In this document: piece by piece, positions 1-8,900 of the stretch
Position numbering within the stretch: position 1 is the first letter of the stretch
Layout: every line of letters starts with the position of its first letter
Assembly (NCBI GenBank): GCA_037144255.1
Contig: JBAWXE010000105.1
Span: 1 to 9,375 of the forward strand
From: JBAWXE01 sp037144255
GTDB taxonomy: Bacteria > Bacteroidota > Bacteroidia > Chitinophagales > Chitinophagaceae
Direction: 5' to 3'
Length of the DNA stretch: 9,375 nt
Notes under the pieces: model-generated
Seen by the model: only the letters and a program-made list of their open reading frames with translations
Databases searched by the model: none
What the model was told of the DNA's origin: nothing
Program-made: the position numbers and the translations under genes

Positions 1-1419
1 TTTATAACCTGTAGTTACCAATGCATAATTATCCTCAGCAGCTTTGTTCGTTTCCTGCCCCTTGGTCAGTACACTCAGTATTACAGAATGTTTACCTTTT
101 ATATATTGATTATATACACGCATTACATCAGCCTTCGTGATGGCCTTATAGTGTTCCAGTTCTTTACCTATATAGTTAGGATTTCCGGTATATGTTTGAA
201 ATGCTGCCAGCTGAGATACTTTACCACTTACACTTTCCAATCCGTATATCAACTGAGATTCGTTCTCATTCTTGAATTTATTGATGTCTTCATCTGTTAC
301 GCCACGCTTCTCAAATTCAGCTAATGATTCACGAACCATTTTCTCCATATCAGCTAATTTTTGTCCTGGGAATGGTGTAATGCTAAATACAAACTCACCT
401 GAAAGTTCTGTTGTTGAGTTATATACATTTGCGTTTACTGCTTTTTGGGTTTTTACGAAATCTTTGTAAAACAATCCACTTTTACCCTTACCTAATATTT
501 CTGCTAAACAATCAAGTGCTACTTCATCCATAGAATATTGAGGCACACCGCTAAATACCATTCTCAGTTGTGGCAGTTTAGCGTAATTGTCCAACATAGA
601 TACATATCTATCTGATGAAATTATAGGTTGCGGGAGTTTAACGGGTTGTACAGACGGGCACTTTGGTATGGAGCCAAAATACTTTTCTACCAGCGTCACT
701 ACTTCTTTAGTATCTACATCTCCACCTATGGTCAACACAGCATTATTAGGGCCATACCAACGCATAAAGAAATTTTTCAGATCCTGTACATTCACACGAT
801 TCAGATCTTCTACATATCCTATTGTAAGCCATGAGTATGGATGTCCGTATGGATAAAAGTTTTTGGCAGTCACTTCACTTACCAAACCGTAAGGCACATT
901 ATCATATCGTTGTCCACGCTCATTTTTTACAGTTGCGCGTTGTACTTCGAATTTGCGTTGAGTAACAGAATCTAACAGAAAACCCATACGGTCCGATTCC
1001 AGCCACAACATTTTTTCTAATTGATTGCTGGGTACTGTTTCGAAATAATTAGTTCGGTCACGGTTAGTACTACCATTAAGTGTACCCCCGGCTTCCGTGA
1101 TCACTTTGAAATGTTGTTCATCTGCTACATGTTCAGAACCTTGGAACATCATATGTTCAAAAAAGTGAGCAAATCCTGATTTGCCAATTTCCTCACGGGC
1201 AGAACCTACGTGGTAAGTAACATCTACATGCACTATAGGATCGCTATGGTCTTCGTGCACTATCAATGTAAGTCCGTTAGCTAATACATACTTCTCGTAT
1301 GGTATTACAATTTCATTACCTTTTTTGGCTACTTTCTCTACCAATTTGGCTTGTGCCATTATAGCTAAGGGACTACACAATACAGCCGCTGCTGAAAGTG
1401 TATATAAAATTCGCTTCAT
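1..1419 (-). CDS. M16 family zinc metallopeptidase, exported, N-terminal part (C-terminus beyond left edge)
   Basis: Codons 1-473 of a pitrilysin/insulinase-type (M16) zinc peptidase; the frame is still open at position 1, so the C-terminus lies outside the window. Residues 1-25 form a signal peptide (MKRILYT, then a hydrophobic core ending in IMAQA), so the enzyme probably acts in the periplasm or on the envelope. The inverted zinc motif HxxEH is intact as HFFEH at residues 85-89 (two His ligands and the catalytic Glu88). The third zinc ligand is probably Glu167 in the KNERGQRYDN segment, at the usual distance downstream. Other M16 hallmarks are GxxHFxEHMMF and GGTLNGSTNRDRTNYFE near residues 111-127. 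Residues from about 200 on match the second, non-catalytic M16 domain. The ATG is the first Met and directly precedes the signal peptide. Family members degrade peptides or form two-subunit proteases; the substrate cannot be told from sequence. It is separated by 110 nt from the upstream GNAT gene on the same strand. Confidence 0.93.
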   Translation of the reverse strand, partial: MKRILYTLSAAAVLCSPLAIMAQAKLVEKVAKKGNEIVIPYEKYVLANGLTLIVHEDHSDPIVHVDVTYHVGSAREEIGKSGFAHFFEHMMFQGSEHVADEQHFKVITEAGGTLNGSTNRDRTNYFETVPSNQLEKMLWLESDRMGFLLDSVTQRKFEVQRATVKNERGQRYDNVPYGLVSEVTAKNFYPYGHPYSWLTIGYVEDLNRVNVQDLKNFFMRWYGPNNAVLTIGGDVDTKEVVTLVEKYFGSIPKCPSVQPVKLPQPIISSDRYVSMLDNYAKLPQLRMVFSGVPQYSMDEVALDCLAEILGKGKSGLFYKDFVKTQKAVNANVYNSTTELSGEFVFSITPFPGQKLADMEKMVRESLAEFEKRGVTDEDINKFKNENESQLIYGLESVSGKVSQLAAFQTYTGNPNYIGKELEHYKAITKADVMRVYNQYIKGKHSVILSVLTKGQETNKAAEDNYALVTTGYK

Positions 1420-1529
1420 GTATATTTGTTTTCTTTTATAAAAATAGTAATACCCCAGACTTTATATGCATTATTATCACTTGTTTGTGAAATATCACCC
1501 ATTTCAGGTGTTGAGTACATACGGATACT

Positions 1530-1820
1530 TTAGCCAGCATGGTACAGAACATCCTGATAATCAGCCTTTTTATCGAAAACTGATTTAGCAAAAGGGCATA
1601 ATGGTATCACTTTGATATTTTTCTCCCTTATCCATGCCACCAATGATGCAAGTAATTTATAACCTAAACCCTGCCCCTTCAATTTAGGGTCTACTTCTGT
1701 ATGGTCTATAATTATCTTATCTGTGCCAGACCATACATAGGTTATTGCTGCCAGTTGTTCGTTATCAATACTCACAAAAAAACGTCCTTTGGTTCCGTTA
1801 TCAATATGAGATATTCCCAT
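1530..1820 (-). CDS. Small GNAT-like N-acetyltransferase (NATD1/YidJ type, COG2388)
   Basis: A 96-residue cytoplasmic protein of the compact GNAT-like family (Pfam Acetyltransf_CG type). The acetyl-CoA pyrophosphate-binding loop is visible as VDPKLKGQGLGYKLL, with the G-Q-G-L-G core at residues 49-53. It is preceded by the family-typical strand IIIDHTEV (36-43) and followed by the C-terminal signature VIPLCPFAKSVFDK (71-84). The length is normal for this single-domain family, which lacks the N- and C-terminal extensions of larger GNAT enzymes. The acceptor substrate is unknown for most members, so none is proposed. The ATG lies 12 nt after the stop of the upstream barrel-protein gene on the same strand, which suggests co-transcription and possibly translational coupling. 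No separate promoter was seen in the 12-nt gap. Confidence 0.9.
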   Translation of the reverse strand: MGISHIDNGTKGRFFVSIDNEQLAAITYVWSGTDKIIIDHTEVDPKLKGQGLGYKLLASLVAWIREKNIKVIPLCPFAKSVFDKKADYQDVLYHAG

Positions 1821-1832
1821 AAGGTTTACTAT

Positions 1833-3713
1833 TTAGTTATTATCAGAATTTAGCTGAATAATATCAGGTTCACTTACATAAGTACTCCTGTATTTATATC
1901 TAATATCGGAATTCACTGTTATTTTAAACTGTGCATCACCTTCCACTTTACGTGGAAAATAAACAGCCTTGAATTCTATGGTACCAAACACCAGATTCTC
2001 ATTTCTCGTTCTTACACCACCACCTAAACCACTATGAAGGTCAGTTTTAGTATAGTCTTGATTGGCAGGTGTTAACCCTGATAAATTTACAAATACGAAT
2101 GGAGCAAACTGAAAACCAAAAAATTTGTTTTTAGTAAATAAAATGGTCTCGCTATACAAACTAATTCTTTGTTGTCCCAGCAAAGAATCTGAATGAAAAT
2201 CATTTAGCCCCAATGTATTGTCTATTCTTAATGAGGCATAAGTGATCTGGTTCCACAACCTCGCATAGCTTAATTTTAGATTCTGCCGCACTTTCAAACC
2301 ATTATTAAAAACAAATAGACGGCCGAATGCATTAGCTCCTAAAAGTATGCTAGCATCACTTATTTTCCCCTGATCCTTAAAAGCACCTGCTCTGAAAAAG
2401 TATTGAACAAAATCTCCCTTAGTAGTTGCTACATACCTATTGGCATCAATACCTACATATGGGCGTTCTAGATCTAATTGTTTATACCAACCACCGGTTA
2501 TAGCTATTTTATACCCTGTAGGAAAATCCTCTGTTGTACCAAAACCATATATGTAATGGGTCTTATAATAATCTTGTCTAAAAAATGTGATCTGTCCTAA
2601 TATTGCCTGTTTATTATTATATATAGGATCAAAACGATTACCTACCTGCAAAGGCACAATATCATAATGATCCTTAAAATATCTAATACCTAAGAATTGT
2701 CGGTCCCTAGCTTTTACTTTATCATGCATCAGCTTACTGATACCCAAATTGTAACCTGCCCATACATCATAAATATCATACTTGTACTTAAAGAAAGCAC
2801 TATCTGTAACACCATAGTTATTCACAGCAGTGTTCTTGCTTAAAGTAAGTCCACCTGCTGCATGAGAATAGGGTGATATCAATGGCCTATCCAATTTTAT
2901 ATAGTAGGCCTTTTCCTCTTCTCCATTTGTTCCTTGGTTGATAACAGAATATGCTACAGTAGCATCTATAAAACTTCTCTGTAGATTTTGTTTACTATAT
3001 AAGAACTCATAACCTAAAAGAGGTTTTCTTGTCTGATCGAACAATGTGGTGAATTGCATGGTTTGCCCCATGCCAAGAAAATTCACGTCTGCCACTCTAC
3101 CTTTTAGCCTGTGGAACCCACTGGCATCTGCTATACCTGTGATACTAAAGAGATCCTTTGTTACCACTTCTATATCTACGGAGTCTCTGCTTTTCTTTAT
3201 AGGATGCACTATGATACGTGTATCCTGTATATAACTAAGTGTACGTAAATACCTTTCATTATCTGCAATGATATACGGGTCTAATTCGAATCCCTCTCTG
3301 AAAAACAAATTATTCTTAATCACCCATTCCTGTGTATTCACGTGCAAACCATTCAGTATACGGGTACCTATATAAGAGATTCGCCCTGAGGTATCTATGA
3401 ATTTCTTTTCAAAACCATATTGTGTTATTTTGATCTTCCGTATAATACGCCCTTCATATTTTTGATAGGGTGTCACACTTTTTACTTTAAGTAATTGCTT
3501 TTCCTTTACAGTATCAACAGGCCCCTTTTTCATAGAATTAAGTGCCTGGTGAAAAATATCATTCACATCAAACAATCGCTTCCTCTGCTCATTATAGGTA
3601 CTATCATCCTGACCATATGCACGGAAATTAAACACCGTACATATAAGCGCAGAAAATACATATATAATATTTCTTCTAGAAAGTAACCTCAATTCATTGA
3701 AAATATAGTTCAA
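1833..3713 (-). CDS. BamA/TamA-like outer-membrane beta-barrel protein with one POTRA-like domain (start uncertain)
   Basis: A 626-codon frame. The N-terminus has a signal-peptide shape: basic RR, hydrophobic stretch IIYVFSALICTVF, then RAYGQ at about residues 31-35. Residues about 86-192 resemble a POTRA domain: GRIIRKIKI strand, a WVIKNNLFFREGFEL helix-turn region, ERYLRTLSYIQD helix, then RIIVHPI and DSVDIEVVTKDLF strands. From about 200 to the end, alternating hydrophobic/polar strands with aromatic and glycine residues indicate a transmembrane beta-barrel in the outer membrane. The layout matches the Omp85/surface-antigen superfamily with a single POTRA, as in many poorly described Bacteroidota proteins. 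It does not end in a C-terminal Phe, and the cargo is unknown. The frame has no usable ATG: TTG at 3713 is the first candidate and a TTG at 3692 (codon 8) is an alternative that leaves a cleaner signal peptide. An in-frame TGA lies just upstream of 3713. It is followed 12 nt later by the GNAT gene. Confidence 0.82.
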   Translation of the reverse strand: MNYIFNELRLLSRRNIIYVFSALICTVFNFRAYGQDDSTYNEQRKRLFDVNDIFHQALNSMKKGPVDTVKEKQLLKVKSVTPYQKYEGRIIRKIKITQYGFEKKFIDTSGRISYIGTRILNGLHVNTQEWVIKNNLFFREGFELDPYIIADNERYLRTLSYIQDTRIIVHPIKKSRDSVDIEVVTKDLFSITGIADASGFHRLKGRVADVNFLGMGQTMQFTTLFDQTRKPLLGYEFLYSKQNLQRSFIDATVAYSVINQGTNGEEEKAYYIKLDRPLISPYSHAAGGLTLSKNTAVNNYGVTDSAFFKYKYDIYDVWAGYNLGISKLMHDKVKARDRQFLGIRYFKDHYDIVPLQVGNRFDPIYNNKQAILGQITFFRQDYYKTHYIYGFGTTEDFPTGYKIAITGGWYKQLDLERPYVGIDANRYVATTKGDFVQYFFRAGAFKDQGKISDASILLGANAFGRLFVFNNGLKVRQNLKLSYARLWNQITYASLRIDNTLGLNDFHSDSLLGQQRISLYSETILFTKNKFFGFQFAPFVFVNLSGLTPANQDYTKTDLHSGLGGGVRTRNENLVFGTIEFKAVYFPRKVEGDAQFKITVNSDIRYKYRSTYVSEPDIIQLNSDNN

Positions 3714-3723
3714 TATAAGGTTT

Positions 3724-3755
3724 CAAAAATAGAAATATGCTAAAATGGCAATCAA
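3724..3755 (-). promoter_or_regulatory. Putative Bacteroidota-type promoter for the barrel-protein/GNAT operon
   Basis: On the minus strand TATTTTTG (3731-3724) fits the Bacteroidota -7 consensus TAnnTTTG. Upstream TTG elements at 3755-3753 (21-nt spacer) or 3751-3749 (17-nt spacer) can serve as the -33 element. Transcription would begin near 3717-3719. This is almost on the TTG at 3713, so the promoter fits better with translation from TTG 3692. Confidence 0.5.
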
Positions 3756-3763
3756 CTTGATTG
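3749..3763. promoter_or_regulatory. Perfect palindrome CAATCAA-C-TTGATTG, possible operator
   Basis: A 15-bp perfect dyad with 7-bp arms and a one-base centre lies between the divergent genes. It covers both candidate -33 elements of the minus-strand promoter. This is the expected size and symmetry for a dimeric helix-turn-helix regulator. The regulator is unknown, and chance occurrence in AT-rich DNA cannot be excluded. Confidence 0.4.
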
Positions 3764-3806
3764 TGAAAACATTCTTATAATGTGTAAACATGGTAAAAAC
3801 AGAATC

Positions 3807-3837
3807 TTGCATGTATCGTTTAATTGATTTAGATTTG
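3807..3837 (+). promoter_or_regulatory. Bacteroidota-type promoter of the Nramp-Usp gene
   Basis: TTG at 3807-3809 (-33), a 20-nt spacer and TAGATTTG at 3830-3837 (-7) match the Bacteroidota TTG/TAnnTTTG consensus with no mismatch and favourable spacing. The predicted start of transcription, near 3842-3845, gives a leader of about 20 nt before the ATG at 3863. No strong Shine-Dalgarno sequence is seen, which is common in this phylum. Confidence 0.65.
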
Positions 3838-3844
3838 TCTAAAT
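3827..3844. promoter_or_regulatory. Inverted repeat ATTTAGA-N4-TCTAAAT over the -7 element, candidate metalloregulator operator
   Basis: Two perfect 7-bp arms (3827-3833 and 3838-3844) flank a TTTG spacer. Two further outer pairs match after a two-base mismatch. The dyad encloses the whole -7 box of the Nramp-Usp promoter, so a bound protein should block RNA polymerase. The TTTAG/CTAAA half-sites loosely resemble DtxR/MntR-family operators, and Nramp genes are commonly repressed by such regulators when metal is plentiful. The regulator assignment is inference; the symmetry is seen directly. Confidence 0.5.
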
Positions 3845-3862
3845 TTATTTTTAGTTCAATAG

Positions 3863-5743
3863 ATGAATGAGAATACTCATGATAAGTCATTAAGTGATAT
3901 ACATGAAAGTATAGACCCATCAATAGGCAATAGATCCTGGAAACGAGTATTTGCATTCTTTGGTCCGGCCTATTTGGTAAGCGTAGGCTATATGGATCCG
4001 GGTAACTGGGCAACTGATATAGCAGGTGGTAGTCAGTTCGGCTATACACTTCTATGGGTTTTATTGATGAGCAATTTGATGGCACTATTGTTACAATCTT
4101 TAAGCGCCAGATTAGGTATTGTACAAGGTCGCGATCTGGCACAATGTAGCAGAGAGGCTTATCCAACAGGTGTCAATTTCACACTATATATACTGGCCGA
4201 AATAGCAATAGCTGCATGCGATCTTGCTGAAGTATTGGGCATGGCCATTGGCCTAAATCTACTCTTAGGTATTCCCATCATGTATGGGGTACTGATTACA
4301 TTTTTGGATACTCTATTACTCTTATATTTACAAAAATTAGGAATGAGAAAACTGGAAGCTTTCATTGTTACCCTAATTTCTATAATTGGCCTATGTTTCC
4401 TCATCGAAATGTTCTTTGCTCAACCATCCTTTTATGATATAGCAAAAGGTTTCAATCCAACTTTACCTAATCATATGGCACTATATATCGCCATTAGTAT
4501 TATTGGTGCTACTGTAATGCCACATAATCTCTATCTACATTCTGCTTTAGTACAGACACGTAAAATAAATCGCGAAACAAAATCAATCTGGCGTGCCATC
4601 AAATTCAATACAATAGATAGTATTATTGCATTAAATCTAGCATTCTTTGTAAATGCTGCTATACTCATATTAGCTGCTGCTGCTTTCTTCTCCTCAGGTC
4701 ATCACACTGTTGCTTCATTACAAGATGCACATAGATTACTAGCTCCGCTACTAGGAAACAAATGGGCTTCCCATCTATTTGCTATTGCACTTATAGCATC
4801 AGGGCAAAGCTCTACGATTACAGGTACTCTGGCGGGCCAAATAGTAATGGAAGGATACCTACGACTAAGGATCAACCCATTGGTAAGAAGGATCATTACA
4901 AGATCTTTAGCCATTATTCCCGCTGTAATTATCATCCTAATAATGGGCGATTCTATGGTAGATTCTATGCTCATATTCAGCCAGGTTCTATTAAGTATGC
5001 AGTTAGCTTTTGCAGTTATACCACTCATTCATTTTGTAAGTGACAAAAAAAGAATGACTGTATTTGCCATCAAACCAATAGTACAAATTGCTGCATGGTT
5101 TGTCGCCATTATCATTGTTGCCCTCAATTTGAAATTGGTCTTCGAAAGTGCTCTGGAATGGATGGGAATGACCAACAATATTCTTCTGAAAACACTGATC
5201 ATTTTGGGTGAAATAGGATTGTTATTATTACTTTTCATTACTATCTTTTATCCATTAATAACCAAAAGGAAGGAACGAAATATCGATATCCATTCCGAAT
5301 TTGACATGAATGAACTTCACGATATGAAGGTAGAACCTTTTAGTACTATTGCTTTAGCACTTGATTATAGTGAAAAAGATCAAAAGGTCATACAATATGC
5401 TTTGCAACTTGCTAAGCCAGGAACTTCATTCATTTTGATACATATTGTAGAAAGCGTATCCGCAAAAATGATGGGCAATGATGCTCATGATTATGAAACA
5501 ATAAAGGATCGGGAACAACTTAATGAATATGTTCGATTATTTTCTCAACGCAACTTTGCTGCAGAAGGTGTCCTAGGTTTTAAGAGTCGTACTAATGAAA
5601 TAGTACGAATAGTAAGTGAAAAAAAATGTGACCTACTTATCCTTGGCAGTCATGGACATAAGAATCTAAAAGACATAATTTTCGGCGAGACAATCAATAC
5701 TGTTAGACATATGGTGCACATTCCCGTATTTATTGCCCAATAG
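3863..5743 (+). CDS. mntH: Nramp-family divalent metal (Mn/Fe) transporter fused to a C-terminal universal stress protein domain
   Basis: 626 residues. Residues about 30-465 are an Nramp proton-coupled divalent-metal importer of the inner membrane, with about 12 hydrophobic segments. The metal-site motifs are intact: DPGN at 45-48 in TM1, and A216 with M219-P-H in TM6, matching the coordinating Asp, Asn, Ala carbonyl and Met of structurally known Nramps. The family signature GQSSTITGTLAGQ is at 314-326, followed by VMEGYL. A charged linker (466-490) leads to a UspA domain (about 491-626), which starts FSTIALALDYSE and ends HIPVFIAQ. Its nucleotide loop is G595-x2-G598-x9-G608, followed by Glu609 where ATP-binding Usp proteins usually have Ser or Thr. 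Typical MntH proteins are about 410-450 residues, so the tail is a real addition; Nramp-Usp fusions occur in Bacteroidota. The domain may sense nucleotide or energy state (inference). Mn versus Fe preference is not settled. The ATG lies 18 nt after a palindrome-covered promoter. Confidence 0.95.
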   Translation: MNENTHDKSLSDIHESIDPSIGNRSWKRVFAFFGPAYLVSVGYMDPGNWATDIAGGSQFGYTLLWVLLMSNLMALLLQSLSARLGIVQGRDLAQCSREAYPTGVNFTLYILAEIAIAACDLAEVLGMAIGLNLLLGIPIMYGVLITFLDTLLLLYLQKLGMRKLEAFIVTLISIIGLCFLIEMFFAQPSFYDIAKGFNPTLPNHMALYIAISIIGATVMPHNLYLHSALVQTRKINRETKSIWRAIKFNTIDSIIALNLAFFVNAAILILAAAAFFSSGHHTVASLQDAHRLLAPLLGNKWASHLFAIALIASGQSSTITGTLAGQIVMEGYLRLRINPLVRRIITRSLAIIPAVIIILIMGDSMVDSMLIFSQVLLSMQLAFAVIPLIHFVSDKKRMTVFAIKPIVQIAAWFVAIIIVALNLKLVFESALEWMGMTNNILLKTLIILGEIGLLLLLFITIFYPLITKRKERNIDIHSEFDMNELHDMKVEPFSTIALALDYSEKDQKVIQYALQLAKPGTSFILIHIVESVSAKMMGNDAHDYETIKDREQLNEYVRLFSQRNFAAEGVLGFKSRTNEIVRIVSEKKCDLLILGSHGHKNLKDIIFGETINTVRHMVHIPVFIAQ

Positions 5744-5785
5744 TCTCACTAAGTCATTGAGTTACCTACACTTTTCCTTACACTT

Positions 5786-5802
5786 CCAAAATTCTCTTTT
5801 GG
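5786..5802 (+). terminator. Weak hairpin after the Nramp-Usp gene, possible terminator
   Basis: CCAAAA (5786-5791), a 5-nt loop and TTTTGG (5797-5802) form a perfect 6-bp stem 43 nt after the stop codon. The stem is AT-rich and no uridine run follows at once, so it is only a weak candidate for an intrinsic terminator. The rest of the 193-nt gap (5744-5936) shows no clear promoter match for the next gene. Confidence 0.25.
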
Positions 5803-5936
5803 CTCTAGTCAAACTATTATATTGATTTTTTGCTTATTTTTATATCTGTATTATAACTACTTAGGACTACAATAATTGCTCGATTGTATTTTATATCAAT
5901 AAGATACAAAGCAATTGCATTAAACGATATACCAAT

Positions 5937-8900
5937 ATGAATAACCGATACTTCATCAAGTTCATTTTTCTGATTACAATAAACATTAGCAATATTTTTA
6001 TTACAAATGCTCAGGTTATTAAAACTGTAGCTGGTGGAAATGGCGCTGTGGGCATTATGGTTCCTCACAATATTGCTGTTAATGTGACTGGTAGTCTATA
6101 TGTTGCAGAACCTATCAACTCACGGATCAGAATGATCAATACATCTGGCATTGTTACAAGCATAGCTGGTACTTCTAATCTTTCTACTCAACTATTAGGA
6201 TGTACAATCGCAGGCCAATATGGGTTCAGTGGTGATAATGGCGCAGCTACTGCTGCATTGCTTAATAAGCCTGCTGGCGTAGCAGTTGATACATTTGGTA
6301 ATGTCTATATTTCAGATGCATTGAACAATAGAATTAGAAAAATAAACAGTGCAGGTATAATTTCAACTATTGCTGGTAATGGCACTGCTGGTTATAATGG
6401 AGATAATATTGCCGCTACAACTGCTCAACTTAATAATCCATCCGGAATATTTGTTGATTCAATCGGTGTACTCTATATAGCAGATAATGGCAATAACAGA
6501 GTTCGGATGGTAAGCCTTACAGGTGTAATCACCACTATTGCCGGAAATGGAACTGCTGGTTATAATGGAGATAACATTTCTCCATCTACAGCAGAACTTA
6601 ATGGTCCAACAAACGTTTTCAAAAATCAAAATGGTGTATATATTACTGATAGAAACAACAACAGAATTAGGTTAGTAGGTAATGGAAACATAATAACAAC
6701 AGTAGCAGGCAATGGCACTACAGGCTATACGGGAGATAATGGACCAGCATTAAGTGCGACTCTAAATTCACCTGCCGGAATTACAATTGATGCATCAAAC
6801 AATTTATACATTGCAGACTATGGTAATAATTGTATACGTAAAGTAACTTTTAGTGGAACAATAACAACCATTGCAGGAAACGGCACACAAGGAAATTCAG
6901 GAGACGGAGGGCAAGCAACACTAGCAACTTTGAATTCGCCAATTGATGTCTGTATAAATTCTAATGGTAATTTATACATAGCTGATTCCGGAAACTTCAT
7001 CATTCGTACAATTAACACATCAGGGATAATAAATACTTATACTGGCGCATATACAGATTACAAAAATGGAGATAATGGCCCTGCAATTGCTGCTAACGCT
7101 TGTGCCATTAGCAATGTGGTAACTGATGCTGCTGGCAATCTGTATTTCTCGGAACCGGAACATAATATTATTCGAATTGTAAGTAATTCTGGCATTATTA
7201 CCACTATTGCGGGAACAGGCACAACTGGGTATACTGGGGATAATGGAATAGCAACTCAGGCAACACTTAATTTACCGGAAGGGTTAGATATAGATCAAGC
7301 TGGTAATCTATACATTGCAGATAAAAAAAACAACTGTATTCGTCAAGTAAATTCTTCAGGTATCATTAGTACAATTGCAGGTACAGGCACTTCAGGATAT
7401 AGTGGTGATAATGGGCCTGCAACATCAGCTAGATTATATTATCCTACTGGCGTAACTATAGACCAATTGGGGAATATTTACATTGCGGATAATGGCAATC
7501 ATGCAATAAGAATGGTAAATACATCTACTGGCAATATCAGTACAATAGCAGGTGATGGAACAGGTATTCAAGGCTTCTCGGGAGATAATGGACCAGCGAC
7601 TTCTGCTAAACTAAGTAGTCCTTATAAAGTAGCAATAAGTTCTACAACAAACAATATTTACATTTCTGATAGAAAAAACAATCGAATCAGAAAAATGACT
7701 TTAGGTGGCAATATTAGTACAATTGCAGGTACGGGAACACCTAGTTATAACGGAGATGGAATTTCAGCCACTTTGGCAAATCTTAATAATCCGGTTGGCA
7801 TTTCAATAGATGCATCAGATAATATTTACATCGCAGATTCAGGCAATCATCGTATTCGAAGATTCAAAGATGGCGGAACAATTGCAACAATTGCTGGTAC
7901 TGGCATTGCTGGCTATAATGGCGATGGAATTCCTGCAAATAATGCACAGCTTAATACTCCAAATGACGTTTCCTCAAACACTTCAGGTGTCCTTTACATA
8001 TCAGATATGATGAATGGACGAGCTAGATCAATTTGTACTAATAGCAATATCATACCTTCAGTTTCAATTTCTGCCATTCCGGGAACTACAATTTGTTCAG
8101 GGTCATCTGTAACATTTTCTGCAGTTGCTATCAATGGTGGCAATTCTCCATCATTTCAATGGAAGAAAAACAACATTAACGTTGGAACAAATAGTAACAC
8201 ATATACGTCCTCATCAATTGCCAACAATGATATTATTACTTGTACACTTTCAAGCAATGACCCTTGCACTTCACCTTCTACAGTTACAAGCAATAGCATA
8301 ACTATGACTGTAAATGCATCGGGCATTACATCTATTAGCATTTCATCCCCAACTAATACTACTTGCTCAGGCACTTCAATAACATTTACAGCTACTACTA
8401 ATTTATCTGGCGCATCATATCAATGGCAGGTAAATGGTGTAAACCAAGGCACTAACAGTAGTACTTATTCGTACATTCCGGTTAATGGAGATCAAATAGC
8501 TTGTACAGTTTCTGCTCCTACGGGTAGTTGCTATACACCTACTATACTTACTAGTAATATCATTACTATGGCAGTCAATACAACTATTACAACTTCTATT
8601 AGTATCTCTACTCCCAATACAACAGTCTGCATAGGTAATACACCAACTTTTACTGCTGTTACAAATGTTACAGGAGGCACGTATCAATGGCAAGTCAATG
8701 GAGGCAATCAGGGCACTAATAGTAGTACATTCACATATGCGCCTGCAAATGGCGATCTGGTTACTTGTACAATCAATACACCTAGCGGTAGCACTTGCTA
8801 TTCAACAAATAGCCTATTAAGCAATACCATTACAATGTCTGCTATTGCTAATACTATTGCTACTCTTAGTATTTCTACCCCCACTAACACAATATGCGCT

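Noticed and set aside
1420..1529. Possible terminator or promoter between the GNAT and M16 genes; GTGA-N4-TCAC and TATTTTTA were considered.
   Set aside because: The stem is only 4 bp with no U-run, and the TATTTTTA box lacks the final G and has no TTG at the right distance.
3723..4166. 147-residue minus-strand frame across the divergent promoter region and the start of the transporter gene.
   Set aside because: It is mostly antisense to the well-supported Nramp coding sequence, has no recognisable domain and covers both promoters; it is a chance open frame.
1833..5743. The two divergent genes both have exactly 626 codons.
   Set aside because: The proteins are unrelated (an outer-membrane barrel and an inner-membrane transporter), so the equal length is coincidence.
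5817..6068. 83-residue minus-strand frame over the gap and the start of the NHL gene.
   Set aside because: It overlaps the signal-peptide region of the convincing plus-strand gene and shows low-complexity content with no family resemblance.
6375..8000. Repeated DNA with a regular period of about 168 bp, considered as a CRISPR-like or non-coding satellite array.
   Set aside because: The repeats are in frame, diverge mainly at third positions and encode NHL blades inside one open reading frame.
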